Origin: Verrucomicrobiia bacterium
GTDB lineage: Bacteria > Verrucomicrobiota > Verrucomicrobiia > Limisphaerales > Pedosphaeraceae
DNA length: 64,000 nucleotides
Assembly (NCBI GenBank): GCA_036268055.1
Contig: DATAUW010000017.1
Coordinates: forward strand, 124,001-188,000
Reading direction: 5' to 3'
Shown: piece by piece, positions 18,039 to 26,704 of the stretch
How positions within the stretch are numbered: the stretch's first letter is position 1
How the letters are laid out: each line of letters opens with the position of its first letter
Position numbers and translations under genes: made by a program
Notes under the pieces: generated by a model
Databases searched by the model: none
Told to the model about the DNA's origin: nothing
What the model saw: only the letters and a program-made list of their open reading frames with translations

Positions 18039-18556
18039 ACGAAGCGCAACGGCCGGACGAAATTTTTGACATCGTGAACGACTGCGATGAGGTCGTCGGC
18101 CAACGCACCCGCGGCGAGGTGCATCGGCTAGGCTTGAAACATCGCGCCGTCCATGTGCTGGTCTTCAATCAGCGCGGGGAATTATTTTTGCAGAAACGCT
18201 CGATGAAAAAAGATACTTATCCCGGGACGTGGGATTCATCCTGCTCCGGGCATCTGGACCAGGGCGAAGATTACGACGCTTGCGCCATGCGGGAATTGCA
18301 GGAAGAGATCGGGCTCGCCGTGAACGAGATTCCCCAAAAATTATTGCGCCTCGAAGCCTGTGACGACACCGGCCAGGAATTTGTCTGGGTTTACACCATG
18401 CAATCCGAAGGCCCGTTCGTGTTGCATCCCGCAGAAATCGAAAAAGGTGATTGGTTTGCGTCTGTCGAAATCACCCGATGGATGATGGAACGGCCCGATG
18501 ATTTCGCACAGGCATTTAGAAGAATCTGGATGGAATGGACTAAGGGACAATTCTAA
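18035..18556 (+). CDS. Nudix hydrolase, isopentenyl-diphosphate-isomerase-like subgroup
   Basis: 173 residues. A full Nudix box, G-x5-E-x7-REL-x-EE-x-GL, is present in GHLDQGEDYDACAMRELQEE. The surrounding segments (FDIVNDCDEVVG near the start, HRAVHVLVFNQRGELFLQKR, TYPGTWDSSCSGHL) are those of the YfcD/IPP-isomerase-like Nudix subgroup, whose members hydrolyse nucleoside diphosphate derivatives or act on unknown substrates. The catalytic Cys and Glu needed for true IPP isomerase cannot be assigned with confidence. Translation is coupled to rsmA by a 4-bp overlap. Confidence 0.87.
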   Translation: MNEAQRPDEIFDIVNDCDEVVGQRTRGEVHRLGLKHRAVHVLVFNQRGELFLQKRSMKKDTYPGTWDSSCSGHLDQGEDYDACAMRELQEEIGLAVNEIPQKLLRLEACDDTGQEFVWVYTMQSEGPFVLHPAEIEKGDWFASVEITRWMMERPDDFAQAFRRIWMEWTKGQF

Positions 18557-18577
18557 TAGCTGCGTAGAACCTTTTTC

Positions 18578-18606
18578 TTGCTTTTCTATATAACACGCAG
18601 TATAGA
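18578..18606 (+). promoter_or_regulatory. Possible sigma-70-type promoter of exported-protein gene
   Basis: TTGCTT at 18578-18583 and TATAGA at 18601-18606 are separated by 17 bp, 39 nt before the ATG at 18646. Both hexamers are imperfect matches to TTGACA and TATAAT. AGGAG at about 18633 gives a good ribosome binding site for the gene. Confidence 0.35.
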
Positions 18607-18645
18607 TTAGAGCCCTCGAAAAAAACCAACCATCAGGAGTGTGTT

Positions 18646-20529
18646 ATGAAAGATAGTGCCAGTTATTTCGGCCTTTTAGGAGGCTTATTATTCAAAAAAA
18701 CGCCCAAAGTTCCTATTCTTTTATCGCAGATGTTCATCGGAATTGCCTGCGTTCAATCCGCTTTTGGCCAGGAGAGTGTTTCCGTGGGTTTCAATTCGCC
18801 AGGACCGAATTCTTACGTCACCAATAGTTTTCCCATCAGTGTGGGCACTACTTCCACTTATGAACTTCAGGGAGTGCAAATTGTCTATGATGGCCAAACC
18901 AACGACCTTTCCTTCAACGGCTTGTTATGGGTGGGAACCTTGTCATTTACCAACGTCCCGTTTGGCAATGTGACCCTGACTGCGATAGCCACGGATGTCT
19001 TTGGAGTCTCGGGTCAAAAAACCGAAACCGTCATCCATGATAATCCCCCCACGCTTTCGGTGACGCTGCCAGTCAATGGAACCGTGGCCCGGCCCGGACT
19101 GGACATCTCTGCCATTAGCGCTGACGACGGCCCCGCAGGTTCGCATTTGAGCATCTATGTGGAAAGCGCCGCCGAAGATACCGGCGGGCCGCTGCTGGTT
19201 TCTGCGACTAATTCACTGACCACGAATTCGTCTTTGGCGGCTTATGACGGAGAACTGCGGTATTTGCGATTTGAAGCCAGGGATTCCGCCAATCAATACC
19301 TTTGGCAGTTCCACCAGTTTTACGTCCAAAGCAGCACGAATTTTGTCGAAGTGGCTAAAGTAAGCGAAGGCATCATCGTGGATGTGAATTCGGATCGCCT
19401 GTTGTTTTTTGAAAATGAGCCGGGCGGTGGCTATCTTAAAGTCTATTCCCGAACGAATGGGGCGGAGTCTGTGGTCAACACTAACCTGGAAGTTTTTGGA
19501 GGCGGGTTTCTTGCTCCTGAAGGCGCTGTGTCCGTTCTTAATTCAACGGTTAGACTTGATCAGGCCCCATTCACCGGTCAAACGCCGCAGGTATATTCCA
19601 CGGGCCAGAGCGAATCATTATCGAGCCAGGGAAATTATGCTGCCTGGGCGCTGGGTCGGAGTGGCGGCTACTACCCGACTTTGGGATTGATTAATTTGAC
19701 CACGGGCGCTTCACAAGTGATTACCAATTTGGGCGATGGCCCCAGCGCCGCTTTTCAATTCGATGTCGCTGCCAATGGTGATGTCGTCTATTCGACCGAG
19801 GATTCTTCTCTTCACGGGACGGCCATCTACCGCTATCGAAGTGGAACCTCTACTTTGCTCGCCAGCGATGGCAACACCGTTGACACGCCCAAAACCGATG
19901 GCACGAATGTATTCTATATCGAAACCACCAGCACCAATCAGATGCTCGTGCTCCTCAACGGCGCGGGGAAATCAGTAGTCGCGCAGGCCGCTTCGATTGG
20001 AGCGGATTATTTGGTCAGGAACGGCTGGGTTGCTTATGAACAAACCGGCGGTGGCCAGGCTCAAATCTGGCGGCGCGCGCCCAACGGCGTGACGACGCAA
20101 ATCACCTTTTTCGGCACTTCCAGCACTTTGGCCGCTTTGAATCCTCTCGGCGAAATATTTTTCTATAACGGCAGCGAGCTTTATTTCGGCAAAGTGGGAA
20201 CGCAACCAGCTGCCATTGCTACTCAGTCGCCCGGCCTCGGGCTTTACTTTTATTGGCTCGATGGCCGTTGGTATGGCGCGCTGGGCCGGTCGCTTTTTCA
20301 AGTTTACACCGGAGTTCCTTCGATCGCGTTGCCTCACATTTCGTCAAATATGTTCAACCTCGATCTCGTTGGTGCGGTGGGCCAGCGAATCGTGACTCAG
20401 ACATCGGTCAATGGATCTACCTGGACAGACATCCTGACCAATCAGATCGCAGATGGAACGAACATGACGGTTCAACTGCCCATGGACACCAATTCACCCG
20501 CCCGTTTCTATCGGATCCATTCCCAATAG
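18646..20529 (+). CDS. Large exported protein with Ig-like N-terminus and shared C-terminal module
   Basis: 627 residues. The N-terminal 42 residues hold a basic stretch, a hydrophobic core (ILLSQMFIGIACVQSAFG) and a likely signal peptidase site before QESVSV. Residues about 45-135 look like an Ig-like or Big-type beta domain (PPTLSVTLPVNGTVARPG begins a second). Residues about 230-540 consist of repeated short beta blades (for example YRYRSGTSTLLASDGNTV and QIWRRAPNGVTTQITFFG), suggesting a TolB-like beta-propeller. The last 50 residues, ending in ARFYRIHSQ, match the C-terminal module of the proteins at 21983 and 44331. It is predicted to be cell-surface or secreted. No catalytic motif is seen. 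Asn, Ser and Thr are abundant. Confidence 0.8.
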   Translation: MKDSASYFGLLGGLLFKKTPKVPILLSQMFIGIACVQSAFGQESVSVGFNSPGPNSYVTNSFPISVGTTSTYELQGVQIVYDGQTNDLSFNGLLWVGTLSFTNVPFGNVTLTAIATDVFGVSGQKTETVIHDNPPTLSVTLPVNGTVARPGLDISAISADDGPAGSHLSIYVESAAEDTGGPLLVSATNSLTTNSSLAAYDGELRYLRFEARDSANQYLWQFHQFYVQSSTNFVEVAKVSEGIIVDVNSDRLLFFENEPGGGYLKVYSRTNGAESVVNTNLEVFGGGFLAPEGAVSVLNSTVRLDQAPFTGQTPQVYSTGQSESLSSQGNYAAWALGRSGGYYPTLGLINLTTGASQVITNLGDGPSAAFQFDVAANGDVVYSTEDSSLHGTAIYRYRSGTSTLLASDGNTVDTPKTDGTNVFYIETTSTNQMLVLLNGAGKSVVAQAASIGADYLVRNGWVAYEQTGGGQAQIWRRAPNGVTTQITFFGTSSTLAALNPLGEIFFYNGSELYFGKVGTQPAAIATQSPGLGLYFYWLDGRWYGALGRSLFQVYTGVPSIALPHISSNMFNLDLVGAVGQRIVTQTSVNGSTWTDILTNQIADGTNMTVQLPMDTNSPARFYRIHSQ

Positions 20530-20543
20530 CCAGTTGGCGTTTG

Positions 20544-20951
20544 TCAGGCACGAATCGGAGAATCCGGTGCGCGCTCGACGAAGTGCAGCAGGTTTTGATT
20601 GGGGTCGCGAAAAAATAACACGCGCCCGCCACCCATCGCGGGGCGGCTGGGTTCGGGAAAGGTCACTCCCTTTTTTTCAAGCGCAGCCTGGGCTTCTTCT
20701 ATCGAAGCGACGCGCAAGGCGAGATGCCGAAAACCGGCGACGAAGTTGTTCGCGGTATCGGGCGAAGTGGTCGTAGCGGGATAAATTTCAATCATCAAAC
20801 CGCCGGCGAGGCTGAGCAGATATGTTGCGGGGGTTTGGCCATTGTCGCAAACGAGTTTGGCTTCAAGAACGTCCACATACCAATTTTTGAGAGCGGCGGA
20901 ATCGGGCGCGGGTAGGCCAAGGTGTTCTACTGTGTATTTCATTCGTGGCAT
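20544..20951 (-). CDS. VOC/glyoxalase superfamily protein
   Basis: 135 residues with two beta-alpha-beta-beta-beta units of the vicinal oxygen chelate fold. The opening YTVEHLGLPAPDS, the middle GFRHLALRVASIEEAQAALE and the end LFFRDPNQNLLHFVE are typical; His near residue 10, Glu in MIEIY, His in FRHLAL and the late Glu are possible metal ligands. The family includes glyoxalase I, ring-cleavage dioxygenases and resistance proteins, so substrate is unknown. A second ATG at 20942 is an alternative start. It is convergent with the exported-protein gene (14 bp apart) and independent of the peptidase gene upstream. Confidence 0.8.
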   Translation of the reverse strand: MPRMKYTVEHLGLPAPDSAALKNWYVDVLEAKLVCDNGQTPATYLLSLAGGLMIEIYPATTTSPDTANNFVAGFRHLALRVASIEEAQAALEKKGVTFPEPSRPAMGGGRVLFFRDPNQNLLHFVERAPDSPIRA

Positions 20952-21045
20952 TTAAGACGAACCATTCGCGTGACGCACGCAAAAACCCTGACAAACCCGT
21001 TTTGCCGAGGATGGCGAATCCCATTGAAAAAAACCGTTCGAGAAA

Positions 21046-21747
21046 TCAGCCGCGCAAAAGTGAGGCGTGAGTTTTTAACCAGGCTTCGGCGGCATCGGTT
21101 TGCGGGAACGCAGTGTAAACGTGTTTCCAAAAACGGGACGAGTGATTCATTTCCCGCAGATGCATCAGTTCGTGAATGATGATGTAATCGCGGACGAAGC
21201 CGGGTGTCTGGATGAGACGCCAGTTGAGCGAGATGACGGCTTTGACGGAGCACGAACCCCAGCGGGAGCGTTGATCGCGCACGGAGACACGGCGAATGGC
21301 CAGCCCATGCGCCAGCGCGAGTTCACTCACGCGCGCGGGCAATTCGGTTTTTGCGAGCCGCCAAAATTTTGTTTTCAAGCGGGCGCGAAGCATGGCGCTG
21401 TTGCCCATGATCGTGGACAAATCCGTGGTGGACAAAAGTTGCTGCGCGGCGGCGTCCAATGACACCGGCTCGCCGCGGAGGAGAATGGTGTTGTCATCGC
21501 CGGTGGCGCGGATTCTTTCCCGTTGCCGGTTAAGACGGTCTTCGAGCCAGGACAAATTGCGCCGCACAAAACTTTGGGCCTCCGCATGGCAACCGCCGCG
21601 CGGGATCGTGACGCATCCACCATCGCCGGTTTCGTTCAGGCGGAGAATATAGCGGCGGGCATTGGGGCGTCGGCGATAATCAATGCGCAGGGACATGGTG
21701 CGGCCCTGGAGGACATCGCATTTGCCAATGGTGAGGTTGGCTCGCAT
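21046..21747 (-). CDS. YgjP-like metallopeptidase (DUF45 family)
   Basis: About 233 residues from the ATG at 21747; the frame runs to a TTG at 21798, and a later ATG at 21696 sits closer to the usual start. The zinc motif HELMH (about 192-196) with downstream NHSSRFW, and the preceding RDQRSRWGSCS, define the YgjP/DUF45 family, related to SprT and M48 peptidases. Members are soluble, often found beside restriction genes, though not here. The N-terminal 70 residues form the usual beta-rich half. Its upstream side is occupied by the MITE-like palindrome, which therefore lies in its promoter region. Confidence 0.87.
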   Translation of the reverse strand: MRANLTIGKCDVLQGRTMSLRIDYRRRPNARRYILRLNETGDGGCVTIPRGGCHAEAQSFVRRNLSWLEDRLNRQRERIRATGDDNTILLRGEPVSLDAAAQQLLSTTDLSTIMGNSAMLRARLKTKFWRLAKTELPARVSELALAHGLAIRRVSVRDQRSRWGSCSVKAVISLNWRLIQTPGFVRDYIIIHELMHLREMNHSSRFWKHVYTAFPQTDAAEAWLKTHASLLRG

Positions 21748-21803
21748 GGGTCGCAAAAAAGTATGCGCGGGAGCCAGAAAAAATTCAATGAAATTCAAAC
21801 GCG

Positions 21804-21986
21804 TTAGAGCATTGACAGAAATTATGTAGCGGTGTGAAGCGAGGATTTTTGGCTTTTGGCGAGGCTTTGGCGAAGGAGCAGGCCCGCAGTGGCCTGTGAC
21901 TGAGCCGAAACGAAGCCAAAAACCAAAAAGACCGCTTGCTTTCAGGACACCAGCACACCGCTACATAATTTGTGGAAATGCTCTAA
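21804..21986. repeat. MITE-like palindromic element, 33-bp terminal inverted repeats
   Basis: The left end 21804-21836 and right end 21954-21986 are inverted copies with 30 of 33 matches, beginning TTAGAGCATT and ending AATTATGTAGCGGTGTG. The interior is also imperfectly palindromic (TTTTTGGCTTTTGGC against GCCAAAAACCAAAAAG) down to an inner stem CAGGCC/GGCCTG. The 183-bp unit carries no gene. Its right end contains the TAG stop codon of the astacin-like gene. It looks like a non-autonomous element or a very long hairpin; no transposase is nearby. Confidence 0.8.
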
Positions 21987-24900
21987 GGTAAGACTTCCAC
22001 GCGATAATAACGGTGGCCAGTGGGAGCCGCATTCGGGTCGGTAAGCTGGATCGTGTTGCCGGTACCGAGAATTTGATCGGCAAGCAGGAGCCAGCTTCCC
22101 GTCGTCAAATCGTTTTTGTATTCGACGCGATAGGTGATTCCCGAAACGGTGGAGAAACTCAGCACGAGATCGTTTCCGTCGGCCGTGAGTGAGCCGGAGC
22201 GAAGCGCGCTGCTGGAATCATTTGGATCCGTGCCGGCGAAAAATTCCTGCAAGTTGTTCAGGCCGTCGTGATCAGGATCGCAAGTGGCGCAGGATTGGGC
22301 ATTGGTCGGCGTGGCGCTGCCGAAATGCGCGACGCGCCAGGCATCGGTGATGCCATCGTGAATCGAATCGGCGCCGGTCACCATGACGCCGGGTGAAAAC
22401 ATGGACGTGTTACCCGACGGGTCCGTGATCGAAGCAACGACGGTATTGCCAATGGGAATGATCGCGTTGAGCTGCACGGTGAACGAGGCAGAACCGTCCG
22501 CGCCGGTGACAACCGCAGTTCCGCCGATATAAGTGGTCGCTTCGGCCAAAGTTGCACTCGGCGAATTGGCGTAAAAATCCAGTTGATACGCTGTGAGCGG
22601 CGCGCTACCCGACACGTTGCCAATGGTAGTCAGGTTCGTTGTGAGCGTCGCCGAGGAAAGATTGAAGGCAGGCGCGGCGGCGCTGTTGTTGGCGAGGAAA
22701 AGATAGATGCCGAAGCCGGTCGCATTGCCAAAAATCGAATTGCCGCGAACCGAATTGTCTATCGTATTGGTATCGTAAAGTTCCACGCCGCCGCCCAGGT
22801 TATCGGCGATAAGATTTGCCTGGCCGGGAAGAATGCCGCCGATGTGGTTGGATTGCGCACCATCAAAAAGCCCGACACCGGCATTGAGATTCGGCACGGC
22901 CAGATAGGCGATATTGAGGCCGATGGTATTTCCCAAGACGGCGTCGAAAGACGCGCCGTCGTCAATGAGCACGCCGCTCTTCGTGTTGCCAGAAATATAA
23001 TTGCGACCCATCGCGCCGCCGACGAGATTGTTATTCGCACCGACGAACATTTCCACGCCCGAACCGGCGTTGGGAATCGCGGTCATGCCGGTGAGGTCGA
23101 GCCCGATAAAATTTCCGGCGACGACATTCGAAGACGCCCCATTATCGAACAGCACGCCATCATCGCCATTGCCTGAAATAACATTGCCGCCGCTGATGAT
23201 GTTTGGCCCGACATCATCAAACATCTCAATTCCCACGCCGGTGTTCGCCACAGCCGCAGTTCCGGCGGCGTTGAGACCGATCAAATTTCCCTGGATGAAA
23301 TTGCCGGAGGTGCCGGCATCCTGCGCAGAAACGCCTTGTCCGGCATTGCCCGAAATGACGTTGCCCGCGCCGGTTGAGATGCCGCCGATGAGATTTCCAC
23401 TCGCGCCGTCAAAAAGATTTACGCCCGGAAAAGTATTGGCGATCGCGACGGTTCCGGTCGGGTTGAGGCCAATGTAATTTCCTTCGACGATATTGCTGGA
23501 AGTATCGGCATTTCCGATGGCGACGCCTTGTTGCGTATTTCCAGAAATAATATTTCGCGCGGCCGCAGTGGTTCCGCCGATTATATTTTGCGCCGCTGCG
23601 CTAAAAATGCCCACGCCCGCGCCGCCATTTGGAATAGCCGCGGTGCCGGAAGCGCTCAAGCCGATATAATTTCCTTCGACGAGATTGCCAGTGGTTCCAT
23701 CACCATCTATGACGATGCCTTGAAATAAATTTCCAGAAATGACATTGCCCGCGCCGGGTGCGAGACCGCCAACGATATTGGATTGCGCGCCCGAAAACAT
23801 TTCCGCGCCGGAAAAACCATTCGGAATGGCAGCCGTGCCGGACGGATTCAACCCGATATAATTCCCTTCTCCGATATTGCCAGTCGTGCCGACGCCATCC
23901 ATCGCCACGCCTTGGTCGGTGTTGCCGGAAATGATATTGCGCGCGCCGGGTGTTGTGCCCCCGATAATATTTCTTTGCGCACCGCCAGCGATTTCGACGC
24001 CCGCAAAACCGTTGGGCAACGCAGTTGTTCCGGCAGCATTGAGGCCAATATAATTTCCCTCAACCAAGTTATTGTCCGTGCCCGGATCGTGAATGAAGAT
24101 GCCTTGAAAGACGCCGCCAGAAATCACATTGCGATTCGTCGCGGACGTGCCGCCGATGAGGTTGCCATTCGCGCCGCTGGAAATCGTGATGGGAGAAAGT
24201 CCATTGGTCACCGGAATATTTCCAGTGGCATCAATTCCGAGGTAACAACCGGCGATGGTGTTATCCGTCGTATTCGTGCCATCCAGCAAAATGCTCGAAG
24301 CGGAAAAACCATTGATTGTGAGCGCGTGGACGATGCAATTCGTTCCCGAAAGATGCAGGCCATTTGCAAATGTGCTCGGCACCGGCGCGAGCGCGCCGTT
24401 GATCACGATGTTTGGGGCGTCGGTATTCGTGAAAGTCGCGGGCTGGCTCGCACCTTCGAGAATGGTGGCGTTGACGAGCGCGGGAAGTTGATCGCTCGGC
24501 TGGATCGTAAAGATACCATTGGTGTAGCTGGAATCGGTGGTTGCGACATTAAAAGTGATGCGCGTGCCGGGGTAATCGAACGCGTAATATAATGCGGCGC
24601 GCAAACTGCCGTGCCCGCTGTCGAGCGTGTTGGTCACGACGGGCGTGATGACCGGTCCCGCGCCGTAAACGGCAGCCATGCCCGCGCGGTCGCCAGCGCT
24701 CAGGACAATCGGCCCGGGCTCGCCCATGACATTGATGTATTGCGTGAACGCGGGCAGGGGAACAATGGTGTCGAGGTTAGTATCGGTGGAAAGATAATTG
24801 CGCGCGTAGTGCATGACCGAGAGAAAATCGTACGGGCCGACATTGATCGAATTGGGAACCAAAACAAAATTGCCGAGGCCACCGGGGACGATGTTGTTTG

Positions 24901-25507
24901 TGATGATGGTGACGAAGGAATCGCGATCGGAGCGTTGGTGCTCGTGAATCAGCCCGAGCGTGTGGCCGATCTCATGACAAAGTGTGCCGCGGTTCCACGC
25001 GTTGGGGCTGACGGACAACATCTGTTCACCGCCGATCATGCCGACGGCGGATTGGCCGCCTTCAAGGCTCTGATCCACTTGCACGAGCACATAATTGGTC
25101 TGCGTGGTGCGCGCGATGAAATGCAAATTCGCGAACATGGCCCACTCGCCCGCGGCATCGAGAAAAGCCTTTTGCAAATTCGCGGGCACAGCGTTCGTGC
25201 CCGCGGTGGAAAATTCGTAATAGATATTTCCGTTGGGCCACGTTTGCGACGGAGATTGAAACGCGCTTTGCGGCGAAGGCGCGCCGGCCAGTTGATCGCG
25301 AAACGCCGTGATCGTGCCGACGGGAAACTGCATGTCGCCGATGGTGACGAGTTTTTGATTCGGCTGGACGTTCGCGAGAAGTTGATTGAGCGCGGCGACA
25401 TTCACATTCTCGCTGCCGCCATTTTCAGCGGCGCGAATGGCACGTGAGAAAAAAGCGAATGCGCAAATAAATAAAAATCCGACGAGGCAATGAAGACGCA
25501 TTTTCAT
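21983..25507 (-). CDS. Exported astacin-type metalloprotease fused to a right-handed beta-helix
   Basis: 1174 residues. A signal peptide (about 1-27) precedes a pro-like region and an M12A (astacin) catalytic domain: H178-E-I-G-H182-x5-H188-E with R192 following (HEIGHTLGLIHEHQRSDRD) and the Met-turn SVMHY at 230-234. From about 295 (GSLRAALYYA, a CSLREA-like opening) to about 950 runs a parallel beta-helix made of about eight 64-residue repeats built around GNYIGLN and IISGN. A bacterial Ig-like segment, a calcium-binding thrombospondin-3-type motif (DPDHDGLNNLQEFF) and a C-terminal module ending RYYRVEVLP follow. The combination suggests a surface protease that binds a polysaccharide or protein substrate through its helix. 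It is monocistronic. The fold calls are firm; substrate unknown. Confidence 0.88.
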   Translation of the reverse strand: MKMRLHCLVGFLFICAFAFFSRAIRAAENGGSENVNVAALNQLLANVQPNQKLVTIGDMQFPVGTITAFRDQLAGAPSPQSAFQSPSQTWPNGNIYYEFSTAGTNAVPANLQKAFLDAAGEWAMFANLHFIARTTQTNYVLVQVDQSLEGGQSAVGMIGGEQMLSVSPNAWNRGTLCHEIGHTLGLIHEHQRSDRDSFVTIITNNIVPGGLGNFVLVPNSINVGPYDFLSVMHYARNYLSTDTNLDTIVPLPAFTQYINVMGEPGPIVLSAGDRAGMAAVYGAGPVITPVVTNTLDSGHGSLRAALYYAFDYPGTRITFNVATTDSSYTNGIFTIQPSDQLPALVNATILEGASQPATFTNTDAPNIVINGALAPVPSTFANGLHLSGTNCIVHALTINGFSASSILLDGTNTTDNTIAGCYLGIDATGNIPVTNGLSPITISSGANGNLIGGTSATNRNVISGGVFQGIFIHDPGTDNNLVEGNYIGLNAAGTTALPNGFAGVEIAGGAQRNIIGGTTPGARNIISGNTDQGVAMDGVGTTGNIGEGNYIGLNPSGTAAIPNGFSGAEMFSGAQSNIVGGLAPGAGNVISGNLFQGIVIDGDGTTGNLVEGNYIGLSASGTAAIPNGGAGVGIFSAAAQNIIGGTTAAARNIISGNTQQGVAIGNADTSSNIVEGNYIGLNPTGTVAIANTFPGVNLFDGASGNLIGGISTGAGNVISGNAGQGVSAQDAGTSGNFIQGNLIGLNAAGTAAVANTGVGIEMFDDVGPNIISGGNVISGNGDDGVLFDNGASSNVVAGNFIGLDLTGMTAIPNAGSGVEMFVGANNNLVGGAMGRNYISGNTKSGVLIDDGASFDAVLGNTIGLNIAYLAVPNLNAGVGLFDGAQSNHIGGILPGQANLIADNLGGGVELYDTNTIDNSVRGNSIFGNATGFGIYLFLANNSAAAPAFNLSSATLTTNLTTIGNVSGSAPLTAYQLDFYANSPSATLAEATTYIGGTAVVTGADGSASFTVQLNAIIPIGNTVVASITDPSGNTSMFSPGVMVTGADSIHDGITDAWRVAHFGSATPTNAQSCATCDPDHDGLNNLQEFFAGTDPNDSSSALRSGSLTADGNDLVLSFSTVSGITYRVEYKNDLTTGSWLLLADQILGTGNTIQLTDPNAAPTGHRYYRVEVLP
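22700..24250 (-). repeat. Tandem coding repeats of the beta-helix, about 192 bp each
   Basis: Within the astacin gene about eight units of roughly 64 codons repeat; each carries the order GNYIGLN, GTxAxPN, GA-x2-NxIGG, NxISGN, GxGV. Divergence between units is substantial at DNA level, so it is an old array, but recombination between units could change repeat number. Confidence 0.8.
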
Positions 25508-25604
25508 AGACGGGAATCTTTCTGAAATACGATATTGGCACCATAATTTAAGGGCGAAAGTTCAGCAAGTGGTTTTGTCCGCAACCGGGCTCGTTATAAA
25601 AGAA

Positions 25605-25635
25605 CGAGGCGGCATCCATTACAGATGCCGCCTCG
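25605..25635 (-). terminator. Strong hairpin terminator after sorting-tail gene
   Basis: A perfect 12-bp stem, CGAGGCGGCATC (25605-25616) with GATGCCGCCTCG (25624-25635), closes a 7-nt loop. On the - strand it is followed by TTCTTTTAT, ending the gene that stops at 25660. The TTAGGGTTTTTT on the other side could let it also act on the + strand. Confidence 0.8.
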
Positions 25636-25659
25636 GTTAGGGTTTTTTACGATCTTAAA

Positions 25660-26319
25660 TTACGCGACGGAGACGCGGCGTTTGAACGCGAGGAGCGCGC
25701 CGGCCGAAAGTCCGAGCAATCCGAGCGTCGTGGTCGTATCAGGGCTGCTGATGGTGCCCTGAACGAAACCGCCCGCCGGGGTAACCTGGATGTACTGGCC
25801 GTTGAACGAAGCGAAATTATCCGAGAAACCCGCGAACGATGAAGCGCCGGGGCCCGTCGGTCCCTGAGTCTGAAACAAATTGCCATCGGCGGCGTAGGGG
25901 CTGCCGCCATTGAAATTGACGAGTAAACCAAGAGTGCCGGAGGACACACTGGTGTCGCTGCCGTCGAACACGCCGTCGTGATTCAAATCATAGAAAATCT
26001 GGTAGAAACCAGCATAGCTCACTTGATTGCCATTCACGCCGGTGACAGTGCCGGACATGGAGAAACGATAGGAGCTAAGGTCGCCGCCGGTGCCATCGGG
26101 ATTCGCGCCCGCAATGATCGGATCTCCAGGAGCCGGAAGATAAGAGGCGAAAGAGCCCATAGTGACACTGAAAGTGTCGCCGATTTGCGCGCCGGGCAGA
26201 ATGTTGCCAGCACCTTTGGCATTGGTTTCAGGAGCGTCGGTCGTGACTGCGGTATAAGCGAAGCTCGACTGTGCCAGGCACAGAGTCGAAACCGCCGCGA
26301 GGATGGTAAGTAATTTCAT
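25660..26319 (-). CDS. Exported protein with VPDSG-like C-terminal sorting tail
   Basis: 219 residues. It has a signal peptide MKLLTILAAVSTLCLAQSSF with likely cleavage near SFA, a beta-rich Gly/Ser/Asn body, and a C-terminal tail SSPDTTTTLGLLGLSAGALL followed by FKRR. That order (short PD-containing motif, hydrophobic helix, basic end) is the architecture of PEP-CTERM/VPDSG-CTERM proteins, which exosortase-type transpeptidases process in the inner membrane. The motif departs from VPDSG; the same PD-x4-LGLL pattern appears in the protein at 59821. FYDLNHDGVFDGSD in the middle could bind calcium. No exosortase gene is in the window. Body function unknown. Confidence 0.8.
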   Translation of the reverse strand: MKLLTILAAVSTLCLAQSSFAYTAVTTDAPETNAKGAGNILPGAQIGDTFSVTMGSFASYLPAPGDPIIAGANPDGTGGDLSSYRFSMSGTVTGVNGNQVSYAGFYQIFYDLNHDGVFDGSDTSVSSGTLGLLVNFNGGSPYAADGNLFQTQGPTGPGASSFAGFSDNFASFNGQYIQVTPAGGFVQGTISSPDTTTTLGLLGLSAGALLAFKRRVSVA

Positions 26320-26704
26320 GCGATACTAATTAATGACTACAGGTTACAGGTTTGTTCGTGACAAATGTCGCATGTCAGAAAGCAAAATGTGTGCCTTGAG
26401 GATATGCAGTTTATAAAAGGCCTAAGCTATTACAGTCGAAATATTTAAAACTATGCCGCAAGTTGCAATATGAATTGGTTTTGTAAGAAAAATCGACGTG
26501 TTTGGCAGGGCGAATGGCTCCATCAATGATGGTTAAACATTGGTTTGTCAGATTGACCGGCACGAGTTAACCGCCTAACCATTTATAAACCAATCATATA
26601 TAAAATAGAATGCCCGGAGAAAAAGTGTTCCTTGCAGTAAAGCATAATACGACAAAAGCAACCTGTGTGTAGTGTAAACCCTCCCGACGAAAACCCCGCT
26701 GATT
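26320..26704. other. AT-rich intergenic region, no gene seen
   Basis: About 385 bp of lower GC than its surroundings, between the sorting-tail gene and the cytosine deaminase gene. It should include the sorting-tail gene promoter. A 60-codon frame overlapping the deaminase 3' end is not convincing. No RNA gene or repeat was recognised. Confidence 0.5.

Noticed and set aside
22700-24250. Regular repeats read as a possible CRISPR-like array
   Set aside because: Units of about 192 bp remain in frame and encode beta-helix rungs of the astacin protein.
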